Below, piece after piece: positions 60,000-64,000 of a DNA stretch of 64,000 nt. This DNA comes from Strix aluco (lineage: Eukaryota > Chordata > Aves > Strigiformes > Strigidae), in assembly GCF_031877795.1 (NCBI RefSeq), contig NC_133931.1, positions 70,531,429 through 70,595,428 of the forward strand. Direction: 5' to 3'. Within the stretch, counting starts at the first letter, position 1. Each line of letters begins with the position of its first letter. Both the position numbers and the translations under genes were made by a program. The notes beneath the pieces are model-generated. The model searched no databases, was not told the origin of the DNA, and saw only the letters and a list, made by a program, of their open reading frames with translations.

Positions 60000-61712
60000 T
60001 TGCAGCAAATGAAAAGTGACAACACAGTTGAGAGCCTCTGGGTGAGAATGAAGGGGAAAGCAAATAAAGCAGAGATTGTGGGAGTGTGCTATTGACCACC
60101 CAGCCAGGATGACGACAACAATGAATTATTCTCTAAAGAATTAAGGGGTATCTGTAGATCAGCTACTCTCGTCTATTCTGATGGATGACTTGAACTTCCC
60201 AGGTGTTAACTGGGCATATCATACAGCAGGCACAAACAGGTCCAGGAAATTGCTGAAGCACATTGAAAGTAACTTCTTGGTGCAGGTACTAAGGGAGTTG
60301 ACTAGGAAAAGTGCCCTCCTAGGCTTGTTGTTTGCAAACAGAGAGGGTCTCGCAGGTGAAGCAGTGATTGGTGGCTGACTTGGTCAGAGTGACTGCCAAG
60401 TAGTTGAGTTTCAAGTCATTGGTGATAGGAGAAGAACTGCCAGCAAAACTTTGATCCTGGACATGGGAAGAGAAGACTTCAGGCTGGAGGAAGAACTAGC
60501 ACATAAGGTCCACTGGGAACCTGCTTTTGAAGGTATTGGAGGTCCATGAACAGTGATCACTTTTTAAGAGCAATCGCTTAAGAGTGCAAGAGCAGGCAAT
60601 TCCAAAGTGTGGGAAGTCAAGCAAGTGAGGCAGAAGGCCGGTTTGACTGAGTAGGGACCTTTTTCTAGAACTTAGGCACAAAAGGAAAGTGTATGGACAT
60701 TGGAAGAAAGGACAGGCAACACAGCAGGACTACAGACATGCTGTTCACCACAGTAGGGAGAAAATTTGTGCAGACATGGCTTGATTAGACTTCAAGCTGG
60801 CCAGTACAGTGAAAGACAACAGAAAAGGTTTTTAAAAATATGTTCACTGCAAAAAGAGGATCAGAGATAACATTGGTCTGTTGCTTGACAAGGTCAGTCA
60901 CCTCACAAAGAGGTGTGTAGACAAAGCAAGAGACCTTTAATGCCTTCTCCGCCTCTGTCTTCAACAGCGATGATGAACCCTGGAACACCAGAACCCTCTG
61001 TTAGAAGACCATGGCTGGGGTGATGATAAACTCCAAGCTGACTGAGCTTCTCAAGACTTGTTTCTCCAGTTGGATACACCAAAATATGTGGGGCCCATTG
61101 GGATTCATCCCAGGGTACTGAAAGAGCTGGCTGATGTTATCACAGGACCTCTTTCCATTATTTTTCAATGGTCTTGGGAGTCTGGAGAGGTCCCAGACAA
61201 TGACAAGCTGGCTAATGTTGTCCCAGTTTTCAAGAAGGGTAAGAAGACAGACCCTGGTAACTACAGGCCTGTCAGTCTCACTTCAGTGCTAGTTAAAATT
61301 ATGGAGAAGGTCATTCTGGTAGATACTGAAAAACACTTGAGAGACAACACAGACATTGGTCATAGCCAGCACAGGTTCACAAGGGGAAAGTCCTCCTTAA
61401 CTAACTTAATTTCCATCCATTTGACCAAGGAAAGCCAGCAGATGTGGGGGATTTTGGAATTATTGCAACACTTTTGCTACTGTCTCTCGAAGTATTCCTC
61501 TGGAAAAAATGTCCAGCATGCAGCTAGACAAGTCCATAATATGTTAGGTGAGCAACTGGCTGGTGGGTCAAGCTCAAAGAGTTCTAGTAAATGTGTTTAC
61601 ATCAGGCTGGCAGCCAGACATCACTGGGGTTCCCCGGGGCTCAATTTTAGGGCCAGTGCTCTTTAATGTTTTTATAAATGATCTGGATGCATGGGCTGAA
61701 TATATAGCCCTC
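60000..61712 (+). pseudogene. CR1 LINE ORF2 remnant (endonuclease and reverse transcriptase), broken
   Basis: CR1 is the dominant avian non-LTR retrotransposon. Its ORF2 encodes an apurinic-like endonuclease and a reverse transcriptase. Here the endonuclease C-terminal part is seen as DDLNFPGVNWAYHT with LLGLLFANREGL (60181-60378). The RT begins with GIHPRVLKELADV (from 61100) and GNYRPVSLTS (61256-61285), then HSQHRFTRGKSSLTNLIS. A frame change separates this from the later RT motif GVPRGSILGPVLFN (61626-61667) with FINDLD. The three segments lie in three different frames, with stops between, so the element is dead. Homology stops at about 61712, just before the expected catalytic Ala-Asp-Asp motif; the RT 3' part and 3' UTR are missing. 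Confidence 0.88.
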
Positions 61713-62800
61713 TCCATCCCACTCCCTCAGGGCTCCATGCAGAAGAGATGGCACCTCTTCACACTTCAGGGCCAGGGCTGGGGGATGAGAAAGAAGAGCT
61801 CACACCACACTTGGCAGTTAACAACTCCCTCATGGAGAGCTGTCAGACCTTGTGCAGGCTGGCTGGGTCTCCCTTTCCTGCCAGCAGGATGTCTGGATGC
61901 TTTGCCCCCTCTCAGCCACTGCCAAGGCCAGGGGGCTGTCCACTTGCAGGCCACTGGTTCAAGGGTCACTGAGGACTCCCAACCCTCCTGGAACATGGTT
62001 GCCACTGTCCAGTGCCCATGAAGGGAGGTAGAGGGCAGTCCCTGTGCCCAAAAGGCAGCCTTTCTCCTGGGCAAGCACCATGGCAGGTAGGAGTGAGCCC
62101 CAGGAAAGGGACCCTCAGCCCCCATGGCCCTCCTCCTTCTCCCACATTTGGGCATCTCTCAGGCCATAGGTCTCCCCACACTCAAACCTGCCACAGTTGG
62201 CCACTCATATCGGCTGCAGTCACAATCACCATCTCAATGGCCTTTTGTTCTGGCCCTACAAAAACAGAGGCCCCTGCAACTGGCCCACAAGCTGCTGAGC
62301 TTTCAGGCCCTCAGAAGCCAAGCATGCTTGGAAGGGAGAGGAGCTGGAGCAGCGAGGCAGGCGGCTGCCCACCTTTGCATGAGGCAGCACAGAGACACTT
62401 CCTGCATCCACCAAAGAGGAAGGCACCTCCCAGGAGCCTGAAGGAGGGTGGTCAGTGGAGGAACAACAACCACAACATCATCATCATCCCTCGTGCCATG
62501 AGAGCCACCGTCCGCACTTATGCAACCAGCGTTGTCTAGCACACAACTGTGGACACACAGGGGACCAGCATGAGGCCCCAGCATGTCTATCTGCTGAGAC
62601 ATGGTGTGAGGCCCAGGCCAAATGACAGCATGGAGCCCATGGAGGTGGATCAACCTCAAGAATCATCATCAATGGCTGTGGGATCTGCCACAGGGATCAC
62701 CTAGCACGTGCCCCAGCCATCCAGGATCCTTTGTGTGAGGTGGCTCCAGCAGCGTCACAGGACTGCATAATAAACAACAACAGCAACAAAAAATGCTTTC
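61712..62800. other. GC-rich sequence of unknown origin between CR1 and LTR-like repeat
   Basis: About 1.1 kb of clearly higher GC than its surroundings, starting where CR1 homology ends. Open frames of 70-175 codons overlap on both strands (the longest is 62012-62539, plus) and match nothing I know. A CATCATCATC run near 62476 gives poly-Asp or poly-Ile in different frames. An ACAACAACAGCAACAAAAAA stretch closes it near 62773-62792. The composition and position suggest that it belongs to an inserted repeat together with 62830-63290, but this is not proven. Confidence 0.35.
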
Positions 62801-62829
62801 ATTCTCTCTTATTTGGCACTTTGGTAACT

Positions 62830-63290
62830 GCGTCTGCACTCCTGTGTCCCTCCCAAGTGTTGCAGTCCTCCCAGCGCAAAACTAGAATAGCACGGGATTC
62901 CCTCAGAGTCTCGGCCTTCTTCAGGCACAGCCACCTGCTCCCATGTGGGGTCCTCCACAGGCTGCAGGTGGGCATCTGCTCCACCATGGATCTCCACGGG
63001 CTGCAGGGGCACAGCCTGTCCTCTCGCCATGGGCTGCAGGGGAGTGTCTGCTCTGGCACACCTCCCCCCACCCCCTTCCTTCCACTGACCTTTGTGTTTG
63101 CATTGGTGTCTCCCTCACAACGTCTCCTCACAACTCCAACTTCTCCCAGGTTCCCCATCTTAAATATGTTATTACAGAGGCCTTGGCCAAAGGTGGGTCT
63201 GACTTGGAGCTGGGGTAGCTTCAAGAAGCTTTTCACAGGGAGCCACCACTGTAGTCCCCTGCCCCACTACCTCCCTTCCCTCCCCACCCC
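62830..63290. mobile_element. LTR-type avian interspersed repeat, fragment
   Basis: The sequence has a distinctive repeated phrase: GGGCTGCAGG recurs with CATGG-type spacers at about 62958-63045 (GGCTGCAGGTGGGCATCTGC, CTCCACCATGGATCTCCACG, GGGCTGCAGGGGCACAGCCTG). CTTAAATATGTTATTACAGAGG near 63160 and GCCTTGGCCAAAGGTGGGTC near 63180 follow. I recognise this combination as a high-copy avian repeat, probably from an endogenous-retrovirus-related family, but cannot name the family with certainty. No retroviral protein motif is visible in it. Confidence 0.5.
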
Positions 63291-63469
63291 CCTCCCCCAT
63301 CCAACACACACAAAATATAGGATATTTATGAATTCTCCTTCGCATTGTAAAGGATATACAGAAGATCTATCAGGATCTTCTATTCCACCTTTCACAAGGA
63401 GTCAAGAAATGTGAAAATGGAAAATGCAATCCCCCCTAAAAAGATCTTTTCCCCACAAAAATGTGTATG

Positions 63470-64000
63470 GACTGGTGTCATGACCCTGCTGGGAGTCCAG
63501 GGAGTCATAATGGTTCTGTAATTCCCTCAGGTTAAATTAAGGTGAAATGACAGCAGATGACCAGCTAAAATGTTTTACTTGCTGTAGAAACAACTTAAAC
63601 TTGGCAAAGGGTAATAGGCAATGTGGTTGCTTATAAATCTATAAGAAAGAAAAGAAGGGAAAGGTAAAGAAAAAAGAAAGGAGAGAGAGTTAAAAAAATC
63701 TGGTCACCACCCCTGGATCCAGCGTTGTCTCAGGTCCAGTAATCTTGGGTGGTGGGTGCACACACAACAAAGCTTTCTGTCACCTTTTAAGTTCATCTTA
63801 TCATCTGATTAGCATGCTAGACAAAAAAAGACAGGTATTCCACAAACTCATTTCCATGAGAATGGGGAAAAGGTGGAGCATGAGTTCTGTGCATGCGTTG
63901 AGGGGGAATGGGGTACATTAACGCTTTTGTCCAATTGATTCGGTGGTCACAATCTCCCCCTACCACCTTTACCTTTTCCTCAGTTTTTGTTTCTTGGTCA
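63470..64000. mobile_element. Possible second LTR-type repeat fragment at the window end
   Basis: The stretch GAGTCCAGGGAGTCATAATGG, then CTCAGGTTAAATTAAGGTG, ACTTGGCAAAGGGTAATAGG and an A/G-rich tract (63640-63695), resembles the internal order of avian LTR repeats as I recall them. It runs to the window edge, so its boundary and orientation are unknown. The match is from memory and needs a repeat search. Confidence 0.3.

Noticed and set aside
61766-63414. Frames of 100-227 codons in the right-hand repeat region
   Set aside because: They overlap on both strands, match no known protein and lie in repeat-like sequence, so I do not call genes.

Overview
The window looks like a piece of a bird (avian) chromosome. 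The evidence is a vertebrate five-coding-exon Iroquois homeobox gene in a GC-rich setting, CR1-type LINE fragments as the only recognisable non-LTR retroelements, no Alu, B1 or L1-like sequence, and long gene-free flanks. The species cannot be fixed from the sequence.

There is one confident protein-coding gene, IRX4, on the + strand. Its coding exons are 12618-12662, 13565-13816, 14404-14510, 15395-15717 and 15908-16707, giving 508 residues. All splice phases agree. The TALE homeodomain is in exon 4 and the Iro box in exon 5. A 3' splice site just upstream of the ATG (AG at 12595-12596) suggests that a noncoding first exon lies further upstream. Candidate donors are at 7677, 8238 and 10234.

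Layout: 1-4640 is AT-rich intergenic DNA with a 27-bp tandem duplication. From 4840 to 12600, CpG-rich blocks (5130-5830, 6420-7060, 7500-7680, 11040-11400) alternate with complex, non-repetitive stretches full of homeodomain-type ATTA/TAAT sites. This is the pattern of conserved developmental regulatory DNA around Irx genes. The block at 11040-11400 holds a palindrome with perfect 42-bp arms, the most unusual local structure here. IRX4 occupies 12.6-17.2 kb. More CpG-rich and enhancer-like DNA follows to about 20.6 kb. From 20.7 to 58.4 kb the sequence is an AT-rich desert with microsatellites, an old antisense CR1-type fragment (about 37.8-38.4 kb) and one poly(A)-site-like signature (43.94 kb). 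From 58.5 kb on it is mainly transposon debris: an antisense CR1-type remnant, a sense CR1 with broken endonuclease and reverse transcriptase segments, then GC-rich and LTR-like repeat sequence to the end.

I found no bacterial-type system, CRISPR array, tRNA or rRNA, and no second cellular gene. The biology of the window is one developmental transcription factor and its probable cis-regulatory landscape. No convincing undescribed system is present; the best leads are the palindrome, the possible distal noncoding first exon and the cluster of candidate regulatory elements.
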